DNA from: Thermodesulfatator autotrophicus
Lineage (GTDB): Bacteria; Desulfobacterota; Thermodesulfobacteria; Thermodesulfobacteriales; Thermodesulfatatoraceae
NCBI RefSeq assembly: GCF_001642325.1
Contig: NZ_LSFI01000014.1
Coordinates: 1 to 54,343, forward strand
Reading direction: 5' to 3'
Length of the DNA: 54,343 bases
The notes under the pieces were generated by a model. The model was not told the origin of the DNA and did not search any database. It saw nothing but the letters and a program-made list of their open reading frames with translations. Every line of letters starts with the position of its first letter. The first letter of the stretch is position 1. The position numbers and the translations under genes were made by a program. Shown piece by piece: positions 26,955 to 34,755 of the stretch.

Positions 26955-27908
26955 TCAGTGCGGTAAAGCTAGCTCTAATTTTTGGTTTAATAATTCTCCT
27001 TCTGGCGAAAACCGTTTTAATAACTCTTTGAGGGATTTTAAAGCGGGTGGGATATAATAGGCAAACCAGGGCTTACCCTCCCTGCTCAATTTGGCAAAGG
27101 CCCCTAAGGCCTGAAGATTTCTAAAAAGAGCCAGGGCGTAAAAAGCTTCCTCAGAAATAAGGCCAGGATACTTTCGCTGAAAATCCCCAAGCCAGAAAGA
27201 AATCTCTTCGCAGGTTAACCCCTGGTAGGGATCAATCAAAAAAGAGGCCAGGTCATAAGCCGTTGGCCCTATTCTCATCCCTTGAAAATCAATAATCCAG
27301 AGCGAATTATCTTTAACCATCAAATTACGGGACTGAAAATCCCTATGAAGAAGAGAAGAAAAATCTACGTATCTTTTGGCCTTTTCCCATAAGGCCCTGA
27401 GCAAAGATTCAATCTCTTCGTCTTTAAGGCCTAAATATCCTTCCACAAAAGAAGTTTTAAAGTAGAGAGCCTCTTTTTCCCATATCAAATTTTCATCATA
27501 AAAAAGGGTATCAAGAACACTTTCCTTAGGGAAAGAAGGCTTTATTTCCTTTAATTTTGCAAGAATTTTAAAGGCTTGAGGGAAAAATTCATACCGCTTA
27601 TTTTTAGGTAAATCTTCAAGGCGGGTATCACCCAGGTCTTCCAGCAAAATAAAACCGCTTTCCTCATCGTAATCGTAAATTTCAGGCACTGGAAGGCCAT
27701 TTCTTTTCAAAAACTTGCCAATCTTTATGTAAGAACGTGCCTCTTTCAGGCCGAACTCCCCTGGCTGGGGGTAAATGAGAATAAAAGAACGATTTTTCTG
27801 TAAAAGCCTATAAAATTTTCTCGCTGAACCATCTCCAGCTAAAGGAATTATTCCATCAACTGAAATGGCCTTTCTTTTCAAATATTCAGCTATTTCTGAA
27901 GCCATCAT
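26955..27908 (-). CDS. Aminoglycoside-phosphotransferase-fold sugar kinase, AmgK-like
   Basis: 317 residues with the APH-type kinase fold. It has a nucleotide-binding start (PLAGDGSARKFYRL), the catalytic loop LLHRDFQSRNLMV and the metal-binding IIDFQGMRIGP. AmgK phosphorylates N-acetylmuramate (and GlcNAc) at the anomeric position in peptidoglycan recycling. The next-upstream gene is a MurU-like nucleotidyltransferase overlapping by 23 bases, the same pairing as amgK-murU. Substrate is inferred from that pairing. Confidence 0.8.
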   Translation of the reverse strand: MMASEIAEYLKRKAISVDGIIPLAGDGSARKFYRLLQKNRSFILIYPQPGEFGLKEARSYIKIGKFLKRNGLPVPEIYDYDEESGFILLEDLGDTRLEDLPKNKRYEFFPQAFKILAKLKEIKPSFPKESVLDTLFYDENLIWEKEALYFKTSFVEGYLGLKDEEIESLLRALWEKAKRYVDFSSLLHRDFQSRNLMVKDNSLWIIDFQGMRIGPTAYDLASFLIDPYQGLTCEEISFWLGDFQRKYPGLISEEAFYALALFRNLQALGAFAKLSREGKPWFAYYIPPALKSLKELLKRFSPEGELLNQKLELALPH

Positions 27909-28797
27909 TTTCCGGGATAAAAATAGTATCAGAGAAGTCTCCAGAAGGTATAACTGCTCCTTGCCAGGCTATTACCCGTTTAAGCCTAGCTGGCAAAGCA
28001 ATTTTTACCCCAGGCTCAATAAAAACCCAGTCTTCCAAAAAAAGATCACGGAGTTTCAAGTTTTCAGGCACCACAAAGGGCGAATCTGGTGGGGAAAGGC
28101 CATAAAAAGAGGCCCGTTTCTTAAGAAAGTCCTCATGAACTCCGAGATAAGAAGATAAGCTTCCGATATCACGCCAGTAAAAACCAGCCACTACCTGACA
28201 CTTGATGGGCACTCCCTCAGTCAAAAAGCGCGTATAAGTGGGGACTAAATCCCGGTCTCCCTCCCGCAAGCGCCTGACAAACTCAGGAGTAACTACCTGA
28301 ATTCCGGTAAAAGTATAGGCCCCTGGCCCCTGGCCAAAGCCCTTAAGATCCTCGCCTTCAACCAGAACATTGGCCGAAGCTTTTCCCGCCATGAGCAAAA
28401 GTATGGCTCCTCCGTCCAATCTTTCGTGGGCCGAAAGCAAAGAAGCTAAGGGAAAATTGGTTACAATATCGGCATTTATGACCAGAATAGGCTCAGTAAA
28501 AAAATCCCTGGCACCGAAAAGGGCTCCAGTTGGCCCTAGAAGCTCTGCCTCACGGTAAACCTTGAAAGTAATTTCAGGATAAGCTTCGGCATACTTTTTA
28601 ACAAAGTCTTCAACTTGAGGGGAAAGGTGGTGAGTATTTAACCCGATAACTGAAAAACCAGCCCGCCTTAGCTCGTCAAAAATTAAGCCCAGCAAGGGCC
28701 TGCCTAAGATGTGGAAAAGAGGTTTGGGGACAAAACGGGTATAAGGAAGCAGGCGGGTGCCTCGCCCGGCGGCCAGAACAAAGGCCCGTCTCCCCAT
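27886..28797 (-). CDS. Sugar-1-phosphate nucleotidyltransferase, MurU-like
   Basis: 303 residues. The nucleotidyltransferase signature AAGRGTRLLPYTRFVPKPLF lies at residues 9-28. An INADIVTNFPL metal site and FYWRDIGSLSSYL follow. A C-terminal left-handed-helix-like tail holds short repeats (VVPENLKLRDLFLEDWVFI). With the overlapping kinase it would make UDP-MurNAc or another NDP-sugar, by-passing de novo synthesis. It starts 6 bases after the tatA stop codon, in one operon. Confidence 0.82.
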   Translation of the reverse strand: MGRRAFVLAAGRGTRLLPYTRFVPKPLFHILGRPLLGLIFDELRRAGFSVIGLNTHHLSPQVEDFVKKYAEAYPEITFKVYREAELLGPTGALFGARDFFTEPILVINADIVTNFPLASLLSAHERLDGGAILLLMAGKASANVLVEGEDLKGFGQGPGAYTFTGIQVVTPEFVRRLREGDRDLVPTYTRFLTEGVPIKCQVVAGFYWRDIGSLSSYLGVHEDFLKKRASFYGLSPPDSPFVVPENLKLRDLFLEDWVFIEPGVKIALPARLKRVIAWQGAVIPSGDFSDTIFIPENDGFRNS

Positions 28798-28803
28798 GCC
28801 AAA

Positions 28804-28992
28804 TTAGGCTTTTTTCTTTTCAAGCTCTTCTTTGGTTTCAGCTTCTAAATTTTCTCCCTCTCTAAGCCCCTCTTTAAAGGCCCTTATACCTTTCCCGAGG
28901 CCTGCGCCAATTTCAGGGAGCCTTTTGGCGCCAAAAAGAACCAGCGCAATAAGGAGAATAATTAAAAGTTCCTGTGAGCCAAGCCCGAACAT
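28804..28992 (-). CDS. tatA: Sec-independent translocase subunit TatA
   Basis: 62 residues: a short N-terminal membrane helix (LLIILLIALVLFGAKRLPEI), the FGAKRLPE hinge, an amphipathic helix (GLGKGIRAFKEGL) and an acidic/basic tail. TatA forms the channel for folded, cofactor-bearing proteins. Likely cargo in this window is NapA and NapG. It lies between tatC and the murU-like gene. Confidence 0.95.
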   Translation of the reverse strand: MFGLGSQELLIILLIALVLFGAKRLPEIGAGLGKGIRAFKEGLREGENLEAETKEELEKKKA

Positions 28993-29009
28993 AATCCCCT
29001 CCTTAAAAA

Positions 29010-29744
29010 CTATCTTCCCACTAATGCTACCAGAAAAATGCTTAATTCGTAAAGGAGTATCAAAGGAATGGCCAGAAAAAGCTGGTTAACCACATCAGGA
29101 GTAGGTGTAAGAATGGCCGCTATCACAAAGGCCAACAAGATGGCATAACGCCTGAAACTCCTTAATTGAGAGGCAGAGACTATCCCCAACCTTGAAGCCA
29201 CGGTTAAAGCCACCGGCACCTGAAAGGCGATACCAAAAATGAACATAAGTCGTATAGAAAAACTAAGATACTCCTGAAGGGTAGGGACAAGGGTCAAGTC
29301 TGGCCCGGCAAAGTGGGCTAGAAAGGCAAAGGCTTTTGGAAAAACAATGAAATAAGCAAAAGCTGCCCCTCCTAAAAAAGCCGTACAAGAAAAAAGAACC
29401 ATGGGTAAGGCAAAGCGGCGCTCATGCTCGTAAAGCCCTGGAGCCACAAAGCGCCAGGCCTGAAAAAGCACAAAAGGGCTCACTAACATGGCTCCACTTA
29501 TAAGAGAAAGTTTGAGATAACTGAAAAAAGCCTCCTGGTAAGCTTTAAAAATAACTTTTTGGTGCTCTTCTTGAAGGATAGGCCACAAAGGCGCTAAAAG
29601 AAAATTAAGCAGGCGGTCTATCTGCCAGTAGCAGATAACCGCCCCAATTACAATGGCAACAAGGCTTTTGATAATCCTATCTCTTAACTCAGCAAGATGC
29701 TCAGTTAAAGGAAGCTCTCGGTCATGAGTTAGCTCAGCACTCAA
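29010..29744 (-). CDS. tatC: Sec-independent translocase subunit TatC
   Basis: 244 residues with six membrane helices and the TatC opening LPLTEHLAELRDRI, which helps bind twin-arginine signals. AFAYFIVFPKAFAFL and FGIAFQVPVAL are further family blocks. The start appears to be TTG 29744, overlapping the tkt stop as TTGA, with AAGGAGC upstream. It forms the receptor part of the Tat machinery with TatA. Confidence 0.95.
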   Translation of the reverse strand: MSAELTHDRELPLTEHLAELRDRIIKSLVAIVIGAVICYWQIDRLLNFLLAPLWPILQEEHQKVIFKAYQEAFFSYLKLSLISGAMLVSPFVLFQAWRFVAPGLYEHERRFALPMVLFSCTAFLGGAAFAYFIVFPKAFAFLAHFAGPDLTLVPTLQEYLSFSIRLMFIFGIAFQVPVALTVASRLGIVSASQLRSFRRYAILLAFVIAAILTPTPDVVNQLFLAIPLILLYELSIFLVALVGR

Positions 29745-31684
29745 GCCAAAAGCTCCTTCATGTCTTTTACGATAGAATCGGCATCAAGCCCCTGCTCACG
29801 GTAAAGATCCGCCGGCTTGCCAGAGGTTCCGTAACGTTTTACTCCTTTAAGGCAAAGCCTGGCAGCCTTACCATGCTTGGCAAGGGTTTGAGCCACCAGA
29901 GAACCAAGGCCAGTCTCTACCACGTGGTCTTCCACCACCATAATAGGCCCCTGCTCAGCGGCTTTAATTATAGCTTCTTCGTCAAGGGGCCTTAAACTCG
30001 CCATATTCAGGATAGAAATATTTATCCCTTCTTCTTTTAACTTTTCCCAGGCCGAAAGCACCTGGGGCATTACCGAGCCAAAAGCAATAATGGTGGCCTC
30101 TTTGCCCTGGCGTAAAAGGTCTGCTTTGCCTGGGGTAAAAACATAGTCTTTGCCAAAAAATGGCTCACCGGCCTCATTGAGAATAACAGGAAGCTTTGAG
30201 CGCCCCATACCTACAAAGACATTCCCCTTGCTTTTAGCCACATAGCGGATAATACGGTCAGTCTGGTTTGGATCTGCCGGGAAGTATATCTCAAGACCAA
30301 TAAGATTTAACAAAAGCCCGAGATAATCCACACACTGGTGAGTAGGGCCATCTTCACCCACGTCAAGCCCACAATGGGTGGCTACTATTTTAAGGGCTGT
30401 CTCGTTAAGGACATTCAAACGATGCTGGTTTATGGTCTCATCCACAGCGAAAACGCCAAAAGTGGAAAAGAAGGTAAGAAAGCCTTCTTTAGACAGGGCG
30501 CCTGCCACCGTAGCGGCGTGATGCTCCTGAATACCTACTTCATGAAAAGCCTCAGGGCTCATCTTGCGAAAAGCCGTCATCTTGACTGAGCCCTCAAGGT
30601 CACAGGTAATTCCAAGAACCTTTGGAGGGCTACCAGGTTTATTGTTGAGCTCAGCCAGAGAAGCAAGGGCTTTGCCGTAGGCTGAACGGCAATCCGTCTT
30701 AACTTCTGGCTCGTAAAGAATAGGTTCCCCGGTTTCCACTTCTACCGGCTCTGGCTCATGGGGAAAAGCAGGAAAAGAAATTTCATAGCTCTTTCTCTTT
30801 TCAAGAAGGACATCAACCTCTGAAGGGTCAAAGCCAAGTTCTTCCAGGGCCTTTTTAGCCAGGTCTGGAGGAAGGGCCATGCCGTGCCACTTTTCATCGT
30901 CTTCCATAAAGGATATACCTTTGCCCATAGTGGTCTGGGCAAGAATAGCCGTGGGCTTTTCCGGACAAAGGACTTCACCGGTAATGAAACGGCGAAGCGC
31001 CTGGTAAAGGTCATTAAAGTCGTGGCCGTTGGCCTCAATCACATTCCAGAAAGTGGCTTTTATTTCATGAGCAATATCCTGGGGCATAACCCGATAAATG
31101 CGGCCGCCAATCTGCAGGCGATTGTAGTCAATCAAGGCGCAAAGATTGTTTAGGCCGAATTTTACAGCAAAGCGCCGGGCCTCAATGACCTGGCCTTTCT
31201 GTTGTTCACCATCACCCATTACACAGAAAACCCGACGAGGGATTTCTTTTAGCTTCAAAGCCCGGGCCATACCACAGGCCGCCGAAAGCCCCTGCCCCAG
31301 GTTTCCAGTGTTCCATTCTACACCCGGCACGGACTGCTCAACATGGCCCCCAAAGGCCGAGCCTGCCCGCCTGAACTCCATAAGAAAAGGCTCTTCAGGG
31401 AAATAGCCGTACTCACAAAGCACGCTGTAAACCCCCGGGCTTATATGCCCGTGGCTTATAACCACACGGTCTCTTTCTGGTAAACGCGGGTTCTTAGGGT
31501 CATGCTCAATAAGGGCGTAGAGCAAAATAAGCATGTGAAGAGAAGAAAGAGAACCACCTGGATGACCGCAGCCAGCCAGGGTGGTAGAAAGAATGATGCG
31601 TCTGACAGCACGGCGCCACATCTCTTCTAAAGTCTTAATCTCTTCCTGAGAAAGCCTTTCCTGAGTCAAATCAATTTTTAGCAT
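29741..31684 (-). CDS. tkt: Transketolase
   Basis: 647 residues, the single-chain form. Thiamine-diphosphate-binding residues are in GDGEQQKGQVIEARRFA and the following NLCALIDYNRLQIGG. The pyrimidine domain begins near residue 320 (RSAYGKALASLAEL), and the C-terminal domain follows. It moves two-carbon units in the pentose phosphate or Calvin cycle. Early His residues (GCGHPGGSLSS, SHGHISPG) fit transketolase rather than DXP synthase. It heads the operon tkt-tatC-tatA-murU-like-amgK-like. Upstream is the inverted-repeat element at 31785-31919. Confidence 0.94.
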   Translation of the reverse strand: MLKIDLTQERLSQEEIKTLEEMWRRAVRRIILSTTLAGCGHPGGSLSSLHMLILLYALIEHDPKNPRLPERDRVVISHGHISPGVYSVLCEYGYFPEEPFLMEFRRAGSAFGGHVEQSVPGVEWNTGNLGQGLSAACGMARALKLKEIPRRVFCVMGDGEQQKGQVIEARRFAVKFGLNNLCALIDYNRLQIGGRIYRVMPQDIAHEIKATFWNVIEANGHDFNDLYQALRRFITGEVLCPEKPTAILAQTTMGKGISFMEDDEKWHGMALPPDLAKKALEELGFDPSEVDVLLEKRKSYEISFPAFPHEPEPVEVETGEPILYEPEVKTDCRSAYGKALASLAELNNKPGSPPKVLGITCDLEGSVKMTAFRKMSPEAFHEVGIQEHHAATVAGALSKEGFLTFFSTFGVFAVDETINQHRLNVLNETALKIVATHCGLDVGEDGPTHQCVDYLGLLLNLIGLEIYFPADPNQTDRIIRYVAKSKGNVFVGMGRSKLPVILNEAGEPFFGKDYVFTPGKADLLRQGKEATIIAFGSVMPQVLSAWEKLKEEGINISILNMASLRPLDEEAIIKAAEQGPIMVVEDHVVETGLGSLVAQTLAKHGKAARLCLKGVKRYGTSGKPADLYREQGLDADSIVKDMKELLA

Positions 31685-31784
31685 AAGCCCAACTCCTTTT
31701 CAGGTTTCTGCTGGTCCTATAGCGCAGCTAGCCAAGAATTCAAGATGGAAATTTTACCCTTCGATCACATTTAATCTTCATCAC

Positions 31785-31919
31785 CTATAAACAAAAAATT
31801 TTAAAGTGGAAAAAATTTTCCCACAGAGGAAAAAAATTTCCCTTACCGAAAACCTTTAAAAAAATCAACAGGAAAAGGCCTTTAAGCTGTTTTAAGGGAA
31901 ACAATTTTCTTGTTTATAG
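31785..31919. repeat. 135-bp AT-rich segment with terminal inverted repeats
   Basis: Left end CTATAAACAAAAAATT (31785-31800) and right end, read in reverse complement, CTATAAACAAGAAAATT (31903-31919). They match except for one base and one inserted base. Inside are further palindromic bits (AAAGGCCTTT, GGAAAAAAATTTCC). It could be a small non-autonomous element or a structured leader/terminator. Confidence 0.5.
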
Positions 31920-31997
31920 TGAAAAATTTTTCCACTTCTGTATGTTCTCATCAGCTCTCAGTCAGCCAAACACCTTGATACATAAGGATTTTTGTTT

Positions 31998-32013
31998 TGG
32001 CATACTTATTGCT
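31998..32013 (+). promoter_or_regulatory. Sigma-54 (RpoN)-type promoter of the PEP-CTERM gene
   Basis: TGGCAT-N5-TTGCT fits TGGCAC-N5-TTGCW with the invariant GG (-24) and GC (-12) at the correct 12-base distance. The predicted transcript would start about 20 bases before the ATG. RpoN control of PEP-CTERM genes is known in exosortase bacteria. An NtrC-type activator is encoded at 34742-36100. Confidence 0.7.
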
Positions 32014-32044
32014 TTGAAATATAAAAACAGCAAGGAGGTAAAAA

Positions 32045-32815
32045 ATGAAACTCAAAATATGGTTACTGCTTATAACATTTTTAGGGTTGGCCTCAAGCGC
32101 CTGGGCCCTTACCATTAACGTAGATGGGGACTTGAGTGACTGGGGTCTTAATACCTCTGGTTTTGCGAAAAACGACAATAATTGGAATCCGGGAATTCCT
32201 GGGGTTTTTGTTTTTCAAGAAGATCAGGTTGGCAGTTCGGACTATGTAGGGCCAGGCTATGGTGGTCAAGAATACGATGTAGAGGCCATCTTAGCCACTT
32301 TTGATAACAACTATCTTTATATCGCCATTGCCACTGGCTTTCCTCAGGCTGGCACCAGCTGGGATGCTGGAGATATAAGCCTTGATATCGGAAATGACGG
32401 CACCTGGGATTACGCCTTCATTATCTCTAACTACCAGGATGGCTCAGAAAACCGGGGATTAACTCTGGGTGGCCTATATGAGGTGAGCTCCTGGCTGGAT
32501 GTCTATTATAGTAGCCATAATGTATCCAACCCTTTCCGTATGGAAAGTGGCACTTACGTAGGAGCAGGTTCTTTAGTTTATACGGATGACCCGGATCACT
32601 CCTTTTCCCGCTATTTTATAGAGTTGGCTATTCCATTAAACTTGATTGACTGGTCTTCTACTATACATAATCTGGTTGCTATTCATTGGACCATGGAGTG
32701 TGGAAACGACTACGGCACCGTAGTGGCACATACCCCTGAGCCTTCTACCTACATGCTCCTAGGGGCTGGTCTTTTTCTAATGGCTGCCTTTGTAAAAAGG
32801 CAGAAAAAAGCTTAA
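32045..32815 (+). CDS. PEP-CTERM sorting-signal protein, secreted
   Basis: 256 residues. Signal peptide at 1-21 (cleavage after SAWA), then an extracellular beta-rich domain rich in Asp/Gly/Tyr/Trp (for example VDGDLSDWG and LDIGNDGTWDYAF). The C-terminal sorting signal is PEP at 231-233, a hydrophobic helix (YMLLGAGLFLMAAFV) and basic KRQKK. PEP-CTERM proteins are processed by an exosortase/archaeosortase-like enzyme and go to the cell surface, often with exopolysaccharide. No exosortase gene is in this window. AAGGAGG precedes the ATG by 6 bases. The opening repeat (ITINVDGDLSDW) resembles carbohydrate-binding DOMON/CBM9-like segments, weakly. Confidence 0.9.
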   Translation: MKLKIWLLLITFLGLASSAWALTINVDGDLSDWGLNTSGFAKNDNNWNPGIPGVFVFQEDQVGSSDYVGPGYGGQEYDVEAILATFDNNYLYIAIATGFPQAGTSWDAGDISLDIGNDGTWDYAFIISNYQDGSENRGLTLGGLYEVSSWLDVYYSSHNVSNPFRMESGTYVGAGSLVYTDDPDHSFSRYFIELAIPLNLIDWSSTIHNLVAIHWTMECGNDYGTVVAHTPEPSTYMLLGAGLFLMAAFVKRQKKA

Positions 32816-32819
32816 ATTT

Positions 32820-32839
32820 AGAGGGCCCAGAGGCCCTCT
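32820..32839 (+). terminator. Hairpin after the PEP-CTERM gene
   Basis: AGAGGGCC, a 4-base loop, GGCCCTCT: a perfect 8-bp stem 5 bases after the stop codon. The following T run is very short (TTCC), so it may be a weak terminator or a stability element. Confidence 0.6.
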
Positions 32840-33180
32840 TCCATTAACCGTCATGGCCTATCGGCCACAAGCAAAGGACATGAAAAATTCTACCTCCCCT
32901 AGCCCCTCCTGAAGAGGGGGAACAAGGAGTCGAGGGTGAGGGAACATTTTTCACAGGAATGAGAACATAAAACAGCTGACAATTTAGGCTGTCATTGCGA
33001 ACCACACTCCCAACCTAGTCATTGCGAACGAAGCGAAGCAATCTCTGTCTCGAGCGATACTGAGGAAATCTGAGATCACCATGGCAACCGCTTCGCTGGT
33101 TCAAGGATTGCTTAGACACTTCGTAGCTCGCAATAACTCCTCTCCATCTCACCACGAATGAAGCAATCCTGGCCAAAAAT
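32840..33180. repeat. Dispersed hairpin repeat, copy 5
   Basis: Between the convergent PEP-CTERM and sensor-kinase genes. The first part (32840-32985) shows nothing clear. From about 32990 come GTCATTGCGAACGAAGCGAAGCAATC, GAGATCACCATGGCAACCGC, and a degenerate hairpin GATTGCTTAGACACTTCGTAGCTCGCAAT near 33105-33133. No gene. Confidence 0.75.
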
Positions 33181-33186
33181 GGACAT

Positions 33187-34755
33187 TCATTTATTAGCAG
33201 CCATACGATCTTCTTGAACGACTATTTCTTTAGGAAAAGAAAGCAAAAAAGCTGTTCCTTCTTTGGTGGAGCGTAGAAAAATTTGTCCACCCAGGCCCTT
33301 TACCAGGCTATAGACCACTGAGAGTCCAAGGCCTGTGCCCTGCTCTTTAGTGGTGAAAAAAGGTTCAAACACGCGTCCTGCAATCTTTTCGGGAATGCCC
33401 CCGGCCTTATCTGAAACTTCTAAAAAAAAATTTTCTTCTTTTATAAAAGTAGAAATTTTTATGAAAGGCCTTTGGCCATTATAGGCTTCAATGGCATTAG
33501 AGCAAAGATTTAGTAATATCTGTTTAAAACGCCCTGACTCCACTTTGAGAACCACATTGTCTGGAAAAGAAAGCTCCCAATTAATGTCTGAGCCAAATTT
33601 TACCGCCAGTTCCTCTTGAATTTCAGTAACTAATTTTTTTAGATTTATTTTCTCTGGCCTTCCAGAACCGGGCTTAGCGAATAATAAAAAATCTGAAACC
33701 AGCTTATCTAGCCTTTGGGTCTCACGAAAAATAATATTAAAAAGCTTCTTACCTTCTGGTTTGATAAGGTTTTCTTCTTTTAAAAATTCAACGGCTCCAC
33801 AAATGGAAGCCAGAGGGTTTTTTATTTCATGGGCAAGGCCTGAAGCCATAGTGCCAAGAGCAGCCAGATGTTCTGCTCGTCTCAGGCGCTCTTCATTTTC
33901 CTTTATGGGGGTTATGTCCTGAAAAATAAGACCATAGCCAAATATTTCTTTTTTTTCGTCACGCAAAGGGAAAAAGGTATAACCTATATACTTTTTCTGG
34001 CCTTTCTGCTCAAAAACAAGTTCACACCGGGGACATTCTTCATAAAGTTTTAGATTGGGAAAAAATCTATCTAAATTTTCCCCAATCAAATTATCATGAC
34101 CCATAATCTTTTCCGCGGATTTATTGGCTGAAACAATGCGCTTTTCAAGGTCAGTTACTATTAGCCCTGAAGAAAGAGAAGAAAGGATATGGCGATGGAG
34201 TTCCTCTGTTCTGAAAAGGGCCTCGTGAGTTTCTTTTATTTTTTCTCTGGTGCGCTGAAGTTCTTCAGCATAACGCAAAGCCAGTAAGCCGGAAAGCCCC
34301 ATAGCTCCAAGGGGGACAAAAAATTGCAGGATTGTTTGGGAATTTACCGAGGGACTCTCAATAAGCCAAAAAATAGAGGCAAAACAACAAAGGGCTAAAA
34401 ATGTAAATATATCTGCCCCTCTACGCCCTAAATGGAAGGCAGCCACAAAAATCAGTAAAGGATAAAGAAAAAGAAAAGGACTTTCACGGCCATCAGTAAT
34501 CCATACCAGGGCTGAAATAAGCAAAAGGTCTATTAAAAGAGAGGACCATAGTCTTTTTTTAAAAGTAAGGCTAGCAGCTGAGGCGTAAAAAAAAGCCGTA
34601 TTTGCCCAAAACCCTAGAAAAATCAAGATAGAAAAAGGGGGAAGAAGATTAATTTTTTCTGCAAACGAAAGAAGGGCGGCTATACTTCCTAAAAGTAGAA
34701 GAGACGAGCGCAAATATTCAAAAACTTTAGATGATGAATTTTCAGGAAAGACCAT
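33187..34755 (-). CDS. PilS-like membrane sensor histidine kinase
   Basis: 522 residues. About six membrane segments (residues 17-165) have little between them, as in PilS. A PAS domain follows (about 185-285) and includes CPRC at 241-244. Then HisKA has LAHEIKNPLAS (His309) and the ATPase domain ends with GTGLGLSVVYSLVKGLGG. It phosphorylates an NtrC-type regulator; the overlapping upstream gene (14 bases) is such a protein. PilSR controls type IV pili in other bacteria; PrsK-type kinases control PEP-CTERM genes. Either role would fit. Confidence 0.87.
   Translation of the reverse strand: MVFPENSSSKVFEYLRSSLLLLGSIAALLSFAEKINLLPPFSILIFLGFWANTAFFYASAASLTFKKRLWSSLLIDLLLISALVWITDGRESPFLFLYPLLIFVAAFHLGRRGADIFTFLALCCFASIFWLIESPSVNSQTILQFFVPLGAMGLSGLLALRYAEELQRTREKIKETHEALFRTEELHRHILSSLSSGLIVTDLEKRIVSANKSAEKIMGHDNLIGENLDRFFPNLKLYEECPRCELVFEQKGQKKYIGYTFFPLRDEKKEIFGYGLIFQDITPIKENEERLRRAEHLAALGTMASGLAHEIKNPLASICGAVEFLKEENLIKPEGKKLFNIIFRETQRLDKLVSDFLLFAKPGSGRPEKINLKKLVTEIQEELAVKFGSDINWELSFPDNVVLKVESGRFKQILLNLCSNAIEAYNGQRPFIKISTFIKEENFFLEVSDKAGGIPEKIAGRVFEPFFTTKEQGTGLGLSVVYSLVKGLGGQIFLRSTKEGTAFLLSFPKEIVVQEDRMAANK

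Larger units (their letters stand above)
31685..32044. other. AT-rich divergent intergenic region
   Basis: 360 bases between tkt (minus) and the PEP-CTERM gene (plus), with no gene visible. It holds a 135-bp segment bounded by inverted repeats (31785-31919) and the sigma-54-type promoter at 31998-32013. Runs such as AAAAAATTTTCC and GGAAAAAAATTTCC make it locally palindromic. Confidence 0.6.
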
